The translations under genes and the position numbers were made by a program. The notes under the pieces are model-generated. The model did not search any database. It was not told the origin of the DNA and worked only from the letters and a program-made list of their open reading frames with translations. From a virus, in IMG/VR virus record IMGVR_UViG_3300036979_001044, positions 1 through 64,000 of that record: 64,000 nt of DNA; one strand, given 5' to 3'. Positions 27,677-37,640 of this stretch are shown piece by piece; within the stretch, counting starts at the first letter, position 1, and every line of letters begins with the position of its first letter.

Positions 27677-30148
27677 TTAGGTTTCCAGATCAGAGCTATA
27701 CCAGACAGGTATAACATATTCCACATCAGTAAAACGTAAAGTAATAAATCCTCGATTGACGACACTGCCAAGCCCATGGATAGCGCTAACATTGTTACCT
27801 ACATGCGCGGTATATGCTTCGCCGATAAGGACCTGACCATTGACAATAATGGGAATGAGTCCTCCGAATTTAGTCCAGTACTGAGTGTATAGCCCAACAG
27901 CATAGGATGATTCACAATCCGAGTACAACACGATCCAGGGAGACCAGGTTCCACCCTCTGCCCATTCCCATTGCAACTCCCGGCCATGAGCACCAGAAAA
28001 CCCTGGAAGCAGCAAAGTACCAGCGAACGTGCCGGTGGTGCCGCTCACCGCCCCTTCCGCATCCACAGCCCCACTAGCGTAAACAGTCGTTGCGTGCAGC
28101 GTATTGATATACCCATCAGCAAATCGAGCGCCAGTCACCCCTACGCTGCCACCACCATCCGATAACGGTTGAAGGAAAGCAGTTATTAATCCCATTCCAG
28201 CCGAAAACGTCATGTAAGTGGGAGAAGTTCCTGATCTCGAAATGGTAAACACGTCTATGGCGTTGGCCCAAGATCCATCATAAGTTCTCAACCGCAACAC
28301 TGTATCCGCAGTGAACCCCCAATTACGATCCGCCGCAGTTCCAGAACCCATTAGCAAATTCACTGTTGCAGCAGTCGGAGCATCAATAGAAATCTGGGTG
28401 CCAAAACATCCGTAAGCCCACCGATAATTAGTACCCCCCAAACTTAGAGTATTATCTTCGGTGGGCATGGCGCTAGTCGCAACCCCATGTCCGGCGGCAA
28501 CTGCTAAATATATTGTATCCGCAGTCAGGTTCCCAAAGAACCCTTCCCACCTCCTACCAGTGCGCCCAATAGTCCGTGCGGCTGAATCAGGAATGAGGTT
28601 GCTGGCAACCTTGTCATCCACCACGCTCAAGCCTAGGTAGACGTTGAGATAGTCGAAGTACCCATTATTGATTCGTTCATCCACCGTCGCAGATCCGATA
28701 ACCAAACTTTGGCCAGAAATAGGTAAGATTGCGCCACGGATGAGTACGTTCACATCTACTTCTGTTTCGCCTTTGATAGTGAGAGAGGTACTTCTGATCG
28801 TACTCGCGTACAGCGTAGTAAAGAACCCATTCACCCAACGTTCAGCAGTCTTGCCTAGACTTCCACTGGTGCCGTCGCCGCAGAGTGAGTAATTTGCCAC
28901 GTCATAGTAGAATCCGTTGGGCAAGGTGAACTTGGTGATGGTTCCGGCATCGACCGCCCTGGTGATGGAAAGCGCAGCAGCGAAGCTACTCCAGGCATCG
29001 TTCTGTGAACCAATCTGGAAAGTCTCAAAGCCGCCCACGTCCGCGATGGAGAGTTGCCAGTTGCGCTCTCCAGCTCCAGCCGCCGCACGACTCATTCGGA
29101 GGGAATCGGACAAAGTAAGGGAGCTGCCTTTGATAGATCCTGTCGAATCAAGAGAACCGGAAAGATAAAGATTAGCATAACGCTTGTCGGTCTTGCCTAA
29201 ATCGACCGTGTTGGTGGTCTCTGGAGACTGAGAGACCGCATCCCAGTTGTGAATCGCCGCGCCAATGGACATGGTAAACACGTTAGACGTGCTGTTGAAA
29301 GATAGGCTGTCATTGACATCGAACTGCCAGCGTTTGTTGGAACCTCCTTCAAAATAGTAGTTGGCATCCCCGAGTGCCAGTCGGCCCTCTACCGGGTTAC
29401 CGTCAAACCCCAGGTTAAGCCCACCAATGCTTCGATCCCACCAGCGCCGGAGCCCGCGGCCCTTGATGTCCTCCAGGCACTGGCGGGTAGCAGCCACAAA
29501 TTGATGAAAATCAGTTACCCCGTAGGTCTTGCGATCGGCGCTGCGATCATTGGCCCCTCCGCCTCCGTCGGTCGACCAGCCGCTCTTGTAGCTGTCGTCG
29601 ACCGGGCCTTCGAAGTAGAAGTCGCGCATGTCGACCAGGGCCATGTCCGCTCGATTAACCGTGCCGATCTGGAGCCATTCATCTCCGGGACTCGTCGCCT
29701 CGATTCGTACTGACCAGCTGGCCAGGTAGCGGGTGGCGATGGTCTCGGTGTACTCCGATCCCAGCCCGGAGGCATTCCAGAAAATGCGCGGCTGGAAATT
29801 CCCCTCCACCTCATCGAAGCGAACGTAAACACCGTAGAGCCCAGTCGGATAGGTGTTGATGTCGACGATTTTGGTGGCATCGCCCTCAGTGGTGAGAATG
29901 CCGTAGTTGACTTCACCTGAACGGGTTTCAGCGAAGAGCCCGCGGCCCTTGGTCACCTGCACCTGGGTGCCAGTCGGGCTGGTGATGGCGAACCCGGATA
30001 GCACCCACTTGCGTTCCCGATCTGGCGAGCAGATGAGCTGGGAGAGCAGCTGGCGGTGGACGGCAAGCGTTTGGTCCCCGAGCGAGAACTGAAAATCAGC
30101 CAGATCCATCCGCTCGTTTCCTTCAACTCGTAGCCTGTCAGTAGCCAT
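27677..30148 (-). CDS. repetitive tail fibre protein
   Basis: 823 aa; ATG 30148 is nine bases after GGAG. The N-terminal ~240 residues look like a virion-attachment domain (FSLGDQTLAVHRQLLSQLI, then AITSPTGTQVQVTKG). Then come at least five repeats of ~80-90 residues built on L-G-x-T-x-x-R-W/Y-x-x-x-F/Y (DLGKTDKRYANLYLSG, SLGKTAERWVNGFFTTLYA, TIGRTGRRWEGFFGNLTA, SLGGTNYRWAYGCFG, SVGVTGARFADGYINTLHA). Such repeats occur in phage fibres and chaperoned tail spikes. The C-terminal ~120 residues are likely the receptor-binding tip. Confidence 0.75.
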   Translation of the reverse strand: MATDRLRVEGNERMDLADFQFSLGDQTLAVHRQLLSQLICSPDRERKWVLSGFAITSPTGTQVQVTKGRGLFAETRSGEVNYGILTTEGDATKIVDINTYPTGLYGVYVRFDEVEGNFQPRIFWNASGLGSEYTETIATRYLASWSVRIEATSPGDEWLQIGTVNRADMALVDMRDFYFEGPVDDSYKSGWSTDGGGGANDRSADRKTYGVTDFHQFVAATRQCLEDIKGRGLRRWWDRSIGGLNLGFDGNPVEGRLALGDANYYFEGGSNKRWQFDVNDSLSFNSTSNVFTMSIGAAIHNWDAVSQSPETTNTVDLGKTDKRYANLYLSGSLDSTGSIKGSSLTLSDSLRMSRAAAGAGERNWQLSIADVGGFETFQIGSQNDAWSSFAAALSITRAVDAGTITKFTLPNGFYYDVANYSLCGDGTSGSLGKTAERWVNGFFTTLYASTIRSTSLTIKGETEVDVNVLIRGAILPISGQSLVIGSATVDERINNGYFDYLNVYLGLSVVDDKVASNLIPDSAARTIGRTGRRWEGFFGNLTADTIYLAVAAGHGVATSAMPTEDNTLSLGGTNYRWAYGCFGTQISIDAPTAATVNLLMGSGTAADRNWGFTADTVLRLRTYDGSWANAIDVFTISRSGTSPTYMTFSAGMGLITAFLQPLSDGGGSVGVTGARFADGYINTLHATTVYASGAVDAEGAVSGTTGTFAGTLLLPGFSGAHGRELQWEWAEGGTWSPWIVLYSDCESSYAVGLYTQYWTKFGGLIPIIVNGQVLIGEAYTAHVGNNVSAIHGLGSVVNRGFITLRFTDVEYVIPVWYSSDLET

Positions 30149-33100
30149 ATAGCTCATCTCCTATGAAGTATTCGGGCACCACGCCGGCTGCCGTGAGTTG
30201 ATCCACGAACCGTCTCAACATACCCAAAGGATCGACCACATACCAAGGATAATAGGTGTAGGTCGGCGGAGGCCCTTCAGAATTGGCCAAGGTTATGCAG
30301 TTCTGGTTGAGCAACATCTGCGAGGCGTGCTCATCGATCGCCAGTATTTCCATGATCAGATCGTTCTTCCAAAGTGGCTCGCGCAAAGTCAAAACCGTTC
30401 CAGAAAAGCTCCCGGTCCCGCTTTGTCCAAAATCAAGTCCGGACTCGGTCACAAAATTCGGGCGCAACTCCCAGGTCAGCCCGATCTCGGTTACGAAAGT
30501 GGCCGCGGCCACCTGGCAGGTGCGGGCGAGCGCCGTTCCAGAAATATGCTCGGTGGCGTAGTCGGCGTCGGTGTCCGGATCGAAGAGTTTGGTGATCAGG
30601 TAGGTGCCGTCTTTACCGTGGTCAGACCCTGAAATCACGATACTTTTGCCCAGGTCGTCGGGGTAGACAAAAGGCCCCCGGCCGTCGACCAGGGGAACGG
30701 TGATCTTGGTCGGGGTTCCAGAACTGGTCTGGGCGTCCGCGTTCTCAACCCCCCGCAAGGTCACCTCGGTTGCACTCACGTAGGTCGCCACCCGCCAGCG
30801 GCCGTTGTTGTTCCCGCCCTGAGCGTTGGCCGCGGCCGACCCGTAGGTGCGCAGCGGCTTGCCCACGTCCCCGGCCAGGAAGGCGTGAGTCGCCCCGCCG
30901 ATGGTGAGCGTCGCCGGGCTCGCCGTGGCTACGCTACCATCTGCCCCCCGGCCGCTCCAGTAGTCGGTCATGGTCTGGATGGAAGCTCGCAGTTGCTTCA
31001 GCCAGAGGACCATTCCAGAATTCGGTACTCCGCGGATGCCCAGCTCGATCTGGTGGTCGGTGGTCGTGGCCCCAGCGAAGTCGGCGTAAGCCACCCGCGA
31101 GATGAGCTGGCCGTTGACGCTCAGCTCCACCCAGCTCCCGGCCTTCTTCAGCTCGACGGTGTAGTAGGTATCTCGGGCTAGAGTCACGGTCGTTCCCAGG
31201 AACCCACCGCCCGAGGTAGCGAATAATCCGAACCCAAGGGTGCTGGAAAGTCCCGCGCTCATCCGGCAGGCGCCGTCGAATACCGCAAGCGAGGCCTGTT
31301 CCAGCTCCCCGACCTTCAGGCTGGCCGCCGTAGGAATGGCCAGGAGCGCAGCCACCACCCAGTCCGACTCCGCGGTGGCGCGGGCCCCTTGGGTGTCAAG
31401 CATGCGGTAGAAGACCGTCCCGGCGCTCCCGGCGCTGAGCTTGGTTTGCCCACCCTCCACGGTGACCGATGCGCCCTCGCTGAGCGCGCCGGCGTAGGTG
31501 AAGGCCGCTGCTGGGGTGACACCCGGGTAGTAGGGGTAGACCACGTCGCTCGGCTTCTCTTCTCGAAAGTCGAAGACCTCCTGGAGGGCTTTGAGCTGCA
31601 CTCCATAAACAAAGAGTGGAGTCGCTGATAGGTCCAATGTCTCGGCCGTGCCCCGCAGCGCATCGTAGTACCGGTCGGTCATCCAGGCCTTTCCGGTGCC
31701 CTTCTGGGCGGAATGGATGATCGCTTCTCCAGTGAGCTTCACGAACACCTGGCAGGGGTAGCGGATGAGATCTTCGTAGATCTCGAAGTTGCCCGCTCCA
31801 GCCATTCCGGTCAGCGCCAGCTCCAACCCGAGCATCGATCCCTTGGGATTGTAGGCTATCCCCCGGATGACCTCGCGGTAGACAGCATCCTCAGTGAAGA
31901 CCGGGTGGCGAATGAGTCCGAAATTTCTCCCGATGACATTCAGGTCTTCCTCGGCGGCGTAATCGAGAAGTAGCGCCCGGCGAAGTTTGTCGAGGTAGCT
32001 TCTCTCGCGAGAGATGTCGGTCACGACCGATTCAATGTGGTGCAGTATTGCTGTCCCGACCTGCACCTCGCCACCGCGGATGAACTGGATACCAGTCAAG
32101 GTGGTGATGGTCTTTCCAGAATAGGTATAGGGCACACCCTCTACCGCGCATTTTCCAGAATTCGCCCAGCCTTCGGTGGTCTCGACCAGAAAGGTAGTCG
32201 CGCCAGCTGCTGCTACCGCAGTGAGCTTGGTGGAAATCAACCCGCCCATCTCGGTCGCCGCCTCGCCGATCGTTCCGGTGAGCGCCTCGATGAGCCCTTG
32301 GGATTGAGAGAGGGCAGCGTAGGAACCAGTAGGCATGTACCCGGTGAAGTCTAAACTATCGTGATCAGGATCGATCGGTCCGCCAACCAGGTCAGTGATC
32401 CCGCTGGCCACCACCGTATAATCAGCATCTGTGGTCTGCTGGTTGGTGTGCAGCACGTACTGGTGCAGCGTCTCGTTGTGCAGGTGCACCGAAGAGATCA
32501 CCAGCCCAACGATCTCGTAGTTGTCCGGATCGTCGGCGCCAAGCACCGGCTCGCTGAACTCAACCAACACCCGGAACAGACCGATAGCCACCGTAGCGGT
32601 GAGCTGAGGCATTTCGCCCAGTCCGATGAAGGTTTTCGCGCGGTTTACCGGATCAATGGTCCGCAGATCCTCGGCCTGTATCGTTGCAGCCGCGGTCGCA
32701 GTGTAACTCTCCCCGGCCGTTCCCTCTCCGTCTAGGGTGATGTCGATGATGGTCGGGGAAGTCTGGAAGAGCGCAATTGACTGCGCAACCACTGGGTGGG
32801 CCAAGGTGTCGAAGTCCCAGTTGGCCGGAACCAACACGTCGGTGCTGTCTCCCTCGCCCAGTCGAAGGGTTTGGTTGAAGGTGGCCCGCACCCTATCTTT
32901 GGCCGTGGCTACGCAGGCGGTGAGTTGTGCTCGATCCAACTCCTGGGTGATGGAGTTGGTCTGCACCGCAACTGAATAGGTATGGTATGTGTCGTAGGAA
33001 AATATCGAATAGTAGTACAGCTCGGCTGGATCGAGATCGCTATCGAGGAATCCTTCATCCGTTCCCTGATACGCCAGATCACCTGATCCTGGAGAACCCG

Positions 33101-34004
33101 GGTAACCAATTTTGGAACGACGAACGATGACACTCACGAATTCTGGATTGACCGGATTGTCCCAGGAAAGAGTGATCTGCTTCTGGGCTGGCCCGGGAAT
33201 CGCCACGAAATTGGTCACCGGCTCAAAGGTAGCGCTTAGCTCCATCTGCGCTAGGTTCTGGAAATCTTCTAACGCGCTCGCGCCGGTAAGCACAAGCGAC
33301 TCCGCAAGTACCTCTTCGTACCGTAACGGATAACCGGTGTGGTAGAGATCGAGAACTTCAGCTGGCGTCCAGGCACGAGCGGAAATAGCGACCTCGTCCT
33401 GCCGACCATTCAACTGATCTGCTCTACCAGTCCAAGGTGTAGCCCCGTCCGCCCTTGCTCCGATCACGCAAGGATAGGCCTTTGAGTGAATTGCCCCAGC
33501 ACCGGCCACTACCTTGTTCAAGTACCCATTGAGGTAGATCCTCGCGTCGATGCCATCGTAGACGCACGCGACATGGTACCAAGTAGAAACAGCTAGCACT
33601 GAAGCCGAGAGCAAAGTGACGCCAGTGCTGTCTGACAGTCCAACCTCAAACCGGATCTTCCGTGCGCTATCTATCGCCGCTGCCCACTGTAGATCTGCCC
33701 AGGTTGAGAACGCTGTTTGTTTGGTAATGATCGAGTACAGTCCAGAAGGGGTGCCTGCCAGGTACACCCAAGTCGAGATAGAAAGTACCGTTGGGTTGAA
33801 AAGCGCATCGGTTCCCAGGTTGATATACTGGGAAGACCCGTTGGTCTGAACTCCCTGTCTCAGTAGCGCCGTGGGCCAGGTGGGTGTTCCAATAGCGGTA
33901 CCATGTAAAAGATTGGTGTGCGCGTCGTTGGCGTTGCCGTCCAACTTGTAATAAGCAATCAATCCATCGAGCAAGGTCAGATGTGTTTTGATCGAATTGC
34001 CCAT
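30138..34004 (-). CDS. large multidomain tail protein: LamG, FN3-like and tail protein I-like parts
   Basis: 1288 aa from ATG 34004. Residues ~10-220 form a LamG/concanavalin-like domain (GLIAYYKLDGNANDAHTN, then STWYHVACVYDGIDARIYLN), probably sugar binding. About 255-360 is fibronectin III-like. A middle region has SYAALSQSQGLIEALTGTIG, then an ALLLDYAAEEDLNVIGRNFG block typical of baseplate wedge protein I families. The C-terminal ~450 residues contain a second jelly-roll-like domain and other strands. It likely links baseplate to fibre and binds the host. The LamG part is duplicated in the adjacent upstream gene. Confidence 0.7.
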   Translation of the reverse strand: MGNSIKTHLTLLDGLIAYYKLDGNANDAHTNLLHGTAIGTPTWPTALLRQGVQTNGSSQYINLGTDALFNPTVLSISTWVYLAGTPSGLYSIITKQTAFSTWADLQWAAAIDSARKIRFEVGLSDSTGVTLLSASVLAVSTWYHVACVYDGIDARIYLNGYLNKVVAGAGAIHSKAYPCVIGARADGATPWTGRADQLNGRQDEVAISARAWTPAEVLDLYHTGYPLRYEEVLAESLVLTGASALEDFQNLAQMELSATFEPVTNFVAIPGPAQKQITLSWDNPVNPEFVSVIVRRSKIGYPGSPGSGDLAYQGTDEGFLDSDLDPAELYYYSIFSYDTYHTYSVAVQTNSITQELDRAQLTACVATAKDRVRATFNQTLRLGEGDSTDVLVPANWDFDTLAHPVVAQSIALFQTSPTIIDITLDGEGTAGESYTATAAATIQAEDLRTIDPVNRAKTFIGLGEMPQLTATVAIGLFRVLVEFSEPVLGADDPDNYEIVGLVISSVHLHNETLHQYVLHTNQQTTDADYTVVASGITDLVGGPIDPDHDSLDFTGYMPTGSYAALSQSQGLIEALTGTIGEAATEMGGLISTKLTAVAAAGATTFLVETTEGWANSGKCAVEGVPYTYSGKTITTLTGIQFIRGGEVQVGTAILHHIESVVTDISRERSYLDKLRRALLLDYAAEEDLNVIGRNFGLIRHPVFTEDAVYREVIRGIAYNPKGSMLGLELALTGMAGAGNFEIYEDLIRYPCQVFVKLTGEAIIHSAQKGTGKAWMTDRYYDALRGTAETLDLSATPLFVYGVQLKALQEVFDFREEKPSDVVYPYYPGVTPAAAFTYAGALSEGASVTVEGGQTKLSAGSAGTVFYRMLDTQGARATAESDWVVAALLAIPTAASLKVGELEQASLAVFDGACRMSAGLSSTLGFGLFATSGGGFLGTTVTLARDTYYTVELKKAGSWVELSVNGQLISRVAYADFAGATTTDHQIELGIRGVPNSGMVLWLKQLRASIQTMTDYWSGRGADGSVATASPATLTIGGATHAFLAGDVGKPLRTYGSAAANAQGGNNNGRWRVATYVSATEVTLRGVENADAQTSSGTPTKITVPLVDGRGPFVYPDDLGKSIVISGSDHGKDGTYLITKLFDPDTDADYATEHISGTALARTCQVAAATFVTEIGLTWELRPNFVTESGLDFGQSGTGSFSGTVLTLREPLWKNDLIMEILAIDEHASQMLLNQNCITLANSEGPPPTYTYYPWYVVDPLGMLRRFVDQLTAAGVVPEYFIGDELYGY

Positions 34005-34005
34005 A

Positions 34006-34992
34006 TCAACCTCTCTTGCCCTTACGATGGAATCCACTACCGACCCCTGCTTCGCGGGGCCAGATAGGGTGTGGTTGATGGGTCAGTTCATTAACATCGG
34101 GGTTGGTCCTAAGCAACGACGGGAACGCCAGCACTCCAGCAGTATCATCGAGCGTTCTTGCGAGGGCAAAGGACCAACTTGTTTTGTCAATTGCATATTG
34201 ACTTGGATGCGGATTGCGGATCAACGCCCGCACCTCTGAACTTGCTCCTTGAACGGGTTGAGGTAGGTTGATGATCGATGCGCCTTGCAGGGAGTCTACA
34301 TATTGCTCCTCATAGCGGAGCGGATATCCGGTGTGGAACAGGTCGATCACTTCGGCCACTGTCCAAGCACGACCTGCAATGGCAACCTCGTCCATCCTCC
34401 CATTCAGATAGCTTGCCCTGCCAGTCCAAGGGGTAGATCCATTTGCTCGCGCACCGATAACGCAGGGATAGGTCTTCGAGTGAATGGTGCCAGCACCGGT
34501 CGCAGTGTTATTCAAATAGCCGTTTAGATATACTCTCGCATCCGTGCCGTCGTAGACACACGCGACATGATACCAGGTAGAAAGAGTCAGCGCCGAAGCA
34601 GAAAGAACCGTTACACCCGTGCTGTCTGATAGCCCCACCTCGAACCGGATCTTCCGTGCGCTATCCACCTCAGCCGTCCACTGAAGGTCTGCCCAAGTGG
34701 AGAATGCCGTGCGCTTGGTCACAAGCGAAAAGACGCCACTAGGTGTTGCCGCCAGATATACCCAAGCCGAGATAGAAATCGCCGTTGGGCTGAAGAGAGC
34801 ATCAGTTCCCAGATCGATGTACTGGGAAGATCCGTTGGCCTGAAATCCCGTCTTGAGCATGGCCGTGGGCCAGGTCGGAGTGCCTATCGCTGTTCCATTG
34901 AGGACGTTGGTGTGCGAATCGTTCGCGTTCCCATCCAGCTTGTAGTAGGCCAGCAAACCACTCAGCAAGGTCGGGTGCGTTTTGATGTCCAT
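34006..34992 (-). CDS. LamG-domain tail protein, tandem paralog of the next gene
   Basis: 328 aa. Residues 1-235 align by eye over their whole length, about three quarters identical, with the start of the 1288-aa protein downstream (GLLAYYKLDGNANDSHTN versus GLIAYYKLDGNANDAHTN). The last ~90 residues are unrelated and look less structured. It probably arose by tandem duplication and could give an alternative or additional carbohydrate-binding tip. Confidence 0.7.
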   Translation of the reverse strand: MDIKTHPTLLSGLLAYYKLDGNANDSHTNVLNGTAIGTPTWPTAMLKTGFQANGSSQYIDLGTDALFSPTAISISAWVYLAATPSGVFSLVTKRTAFSTWADLQWTAEVDSARKIRFEVGLSDSTGVTVLSASALTLSTWYHVACVYDGTDARVYLNGYLNNTATGAGTIHSKTYPCVIGARANGSTPWTGRASYLNGRMDEVAIAGRAWTVAEVIDLFHTGYPLRYEEQYVDSLQGASIINLPQPVQGASSEVRALIRNPHPSQYAIDKTSWSFALARTLDDTAGVLAFPSLLRTNPDVNELTHQPHPIWPREAGVGSGFHRKGKRG

Positions 34993-35024
34993 TGTTTCAG
35001 CGCCTTTCTAGCAACCATCCAACG

Positions 35025-36908
35025 TCAATCGGTCTCAGGCCCCATCGCCACCCATTGTCCGCTGTCGGTGCAGTAGAACAGGCGGAAGGTTTGGTAGACT
35101 CCTTGAAAGCGGACCTTGATGGTATCCTCGTTGACTGCGTTCCAGACGTTGGAAACTGAGCGGACGTGCGGGATGTAGCCAGGTCGCTTTTGATGGTCCT
35201 GCCCCATGCCTCTGTAGTCTGAGTCGCTATAGGTCTTCATGCGCCATGGAACAAGGAACAGTGCGCCCGTGGCTGCTTCTGGATGCAGGTCAACGCAGTT
35301 GAGGAAGTCAGTTTGTTTGTCGGAGACAACCCACTGGGCGTATTGAAAGTCGGCTTGCCATGGTTTGACGGACCCAAGTGGCTGGAAGCTGCTTACACCT
35401 GCGGAGCAGCGCCACTTGATGCGGTGGACCGGCATGAAGGGGGAGATGAAGACTCTGTCGTTGCGGGCTGAGTGCCACACGGTGGCGTTTCCGTACCCTA
35501 CGCCCCCAAATTGAACCGACTCCTCTCCACCAGAGGCGCCCTGTTGCGGTCCGACGTGGCATCGGATGGCCTCTCCGATTAAGGCGCCGGCCATGTAAGA
35601 GTAAGCTGTGCCGAAGTGAAGAGTCAGGACGTTGGTGACTTCGTTGACGTCTGTCACTAGCACGGGCTCGAAGATCGCCTCATCTGCGTCCAGTTGAGGC
35701 CAGGAGTTGGACCCCCCTCCACCCGGGGCGCCCTGGTAGGTGTTGCTGACTTGGTTGCGGTTATTGTGCCAATCGGTACCCGGGTTGCAGGAGAGCAGCA
35801 TGTACCGCCCACCCTTGGTGAACAGGTTGGCGTCTGCTACTTTGATCTGTGTGGCTCCAGCGGCTATGTTGCCGTCTCCCGTTGAGGTGGCGGTAGTCAT
35901 GTCTGTGCTGCCGAAGGGGGTGTAAAGGCCGACGTAGTTGACTAGGTAGTTGTTGTTGCCCATCATGCAGATGATGGCTACACCGTCTTTGGAGCCATAG
36001 AACCAGCAGTCTCTTGGCGAGGAGATCAGGTTGTAGCGCAGGCCTGGACATCTGCGGTTGGATACCCCGGCAAGGGTCTGGTGTCTGCTGGCCTGCGGGT
36101 GCATGGCGGGGGAGAGGATTTGGATGTGCTGCGCTCCAGGTGAGGTGAAGAAGGGTGTGTAGGAGGTAAGGCGTAGTTTGCCGGTTGTCTCGACTGTTTG
36201 CCCGGTAATCCAGCGCATCTTGCCGTCTGCTGTCTTCAGCAGGGAGCAGTAGTTGAGTTTGTTGTCGTCGTAGGTGGTGTTGAGGTCGCTGGAGTCCATC
36301 ACGATGTCGTCGGTGCAGGCTGTGTCTCCAAGGGACCAGAGTACGGTGCCCGTGCTTGACATGAGCGGGTTGACCAGCTCTCTCAGGCCTGAGATGGTCG
36401 TTGTGGGGTAGCTGTTGGTGATGCGGACAGCTACGTCCTTTACGTCGTGTACGGCGGCGGTGGTGCCGTACATGCCTCTAACGCATGAGGTGAGCGTTGT
36501 GCCTATGACCCCTACCTGGATCAGCTCGTCGCCTATTTGGATGATTTCTCCGTTGGCCAGGTTGGGGATGGCGGCTTTGAGCGTGATTGAGGTGTCGGTT
36601 GCCAGGATGCCGGCGGCCAGGTAGGCAAGGTCTGGGCACCACCCTTGTGGTGACTGGATGCTCATGGTGCCAAGGTGGAGGGGGATGTTCTGGTTGCCGT
36701 CCTCCCCGTTGGACTTCAGGAACCAGCCCAGTATGTGGGCGTGTTTGTCGTCTTGGGCGATTCTGAGGGAGTCATCCCCACCGGGACCGTCGCGTGTCGG
36801 ACTTGCTGGATCGTGAATCCAGCCGCAGTCGGTGACGAGAAAATCTTTCAGCTTCTTTGCGAAATCAGCTGTCGAGTTGCACAGGACATGCTTGCCCTTG
36901 AAGGCCAT
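35025..36908 (-). CDS. putative virion protein of foreign origin
   Basis: 627 aa, beta-rich with Thr/Ser/Gly, Cys present, no coiled coil (for example MYGTTAAVHDVKDVAVRIT, then WSLGDTACTDDIVMDSSDLN). N-terminus MAFKGKHVLCNSTADFAKKL. It follows GAGGAG and sits among tail-fibre genes, so probably an adsorption or fibre protein. The plus strand here is G/T-rich while flanking genes give a C-rich plus strand, and the gene contains no copy of the genome-wide TTCCAGAA motif. Both suggest recent acquisition. Confidence 0.6.
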   Translation of the reverse strand: MAFKGKHVLCNSTADFAKKLKDFLVTDCGWIHDPASPTRDGPGGDDSLRIAQDDKHAHILGWFLKSNGEDGNQNIPLHLGTMSIQSPQGWCPDLAYLAAGILATDTSITLKAAIPNLANGEIIQIGDELIQVGVIGTTLTSCVRGMYGTTAAVHDVKDVAVRITNSYPTTTISGLRELVNPLMSSTGTVLWSLGDTACTDDIVMDSSDLNTTYDDNKLNYCSLLKTADGKMRWITGQTVETTGKLRLTSYTPFFTSPGAQHIQILSPAMHPQASRHQTLAGVSNRRCPGLRYNLISSPRDCWFYGSKDGVAIICMMGNNNYLVNYVGLYTPFGSTDMTTATSTGDGNIAAGATQIKVADANLFTKGGRYMLLSCNPGTDWHNNRNQVSNTYQGAPGGGGSNSWPQLDADEAIFEPVLVTDVNEVTNVLTLHFGTAYSYMAGALIGEAIRCHVGPQQGASGGEESVQFGGVGYGNATVWHSARNDRVFISPFMPVHRIKWRCSAGVSSFQPLGSVKPWQADFQYAQWVVSDKQTDFLNCVDLHPEAATGALFLVPWRMKTYSDSDYRGMGQDHQKRPGYIPHVRSVSNVWNAVNEDTIKVRFQGVYQTFRLFYCTDSGQWVAMGPETD

Positions 36909-36911
36909 GGC

Positions 36912-37148
36912 TCACTCCTCCACGGATGCAATATGGTCGTTGATTTGGGTAATGATGTCGAAGAGAAGTTCTCCATCGACGTTCTCGACTTGAAGTGGCT
37001 TGGCCAGCATCTCCGCCGTGAGCGGAATCGAAAAAACGGTAGTTCCCTTGGAAGTCTCCAAGCTCGCATTGACGTGCGAAAGTCGCTCGGGAGGCGCAGT
37101 CGTAATTCTGGGAAGATTGAGAGTGATGGAGTGAATTTGGATTGGCAT
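36912..37148 (-). CDS. small structural-type protein, 78 aa
   Basis: ATG after AAAGGACCAGGGC. Short beta-rich N-terminus (IQIHSITLNLPRITTAPPERL), then a Lys/Thr segment and a C-terminal helix (ELLFDIITQINDHIASVEE). Its stop is followed by the ribosome-binding site and start of the foreign-looking gene. Function unknown. Confidence 0.5.
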   Translation of the reverse strand: MPIQIHSITLNLPRITTAPPERLSHVNASLETSKGTTVFSIPLTAEMLAKPLQVENVDGELLFDIITQINDHIASVEE

Positions 37149-37211
37149 GCCCTGGTCCTTTCAAAAAATTTACTTTACCCAATTCAATATGGCCGACACG
37201 AATTCCCTTTC

Positions 37212-37631
37212 TCAACCAACAGATTTTTCTAGATCAACATCTCGGGCTCCGGTCAGATAATGCAACGGCAAAACTTTGCGCATCAAATAGGTCGCATCGG
37301 CGTACAGTCGTGGCCAGACATTAATCGACTCCATTAGCAGTTCCTGCTCCAGCGTCTCCAGATCGCTCACCACCAAAGAATAGGGAGTCCCAGAACCAGC
37401 CGAAGGGCGCAGATAAGGTGAATATGCTCGAATGATGCCCGCAGTAAAAGGGTAAAGGATATTTGTGCTACCCGGAATCCCGCTGTAGAGGGCTGGATCA
37501 AATGGCATCATAGTATTCCCGATCCGAGCCCGGTAGCGGTGGTTGATCACAAACGTGCCGTAGACCTCCACCAGCACCCCTCCAGCTCCGGATAGGTTTG
37601 GATGAGAGAATCCAGTCAACGTAAGTGCCAT
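37212..37631 (-). CDS. hypothetical baseplate-region protein, 139 aa
   Basis: Starts MALTLTGFSHPNLSGAGG; compact beta-strand-rich part (VLVEVYGTFVINHRYRARIG), then two proline-containing loops and a helix (TLEQELLMESINVWPRLYAD). Located right after the baseplate J gene and before fibre genes, so likely a baseplate or fibre-attachment component. No family recognised. Confidence 0.5.
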   Translation of the reverse strand: MALTLTGFSHPNLSGAGGVLVEVYGTFVINHRYRARIGNTMMPFDPALYSGIPGSTNILYPFTAGIIRAYSPYLRPSAGSGTPYSLVVSDLETLEQELLMESINVWPRLYADATYLMRKVLPLHYLTGARDVDLEKSVG

Positions 37632-37640
37632 ATCCGTCTC

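Noticed and set aside
34006-34037. Upstream start (34037) for the 1288-aa tail protein
   Set aside because: The ATG at 34004 is 4 nt after AGAGAGGT and matches the start of its paralog; the extra 11 codons overlap the previous gene.
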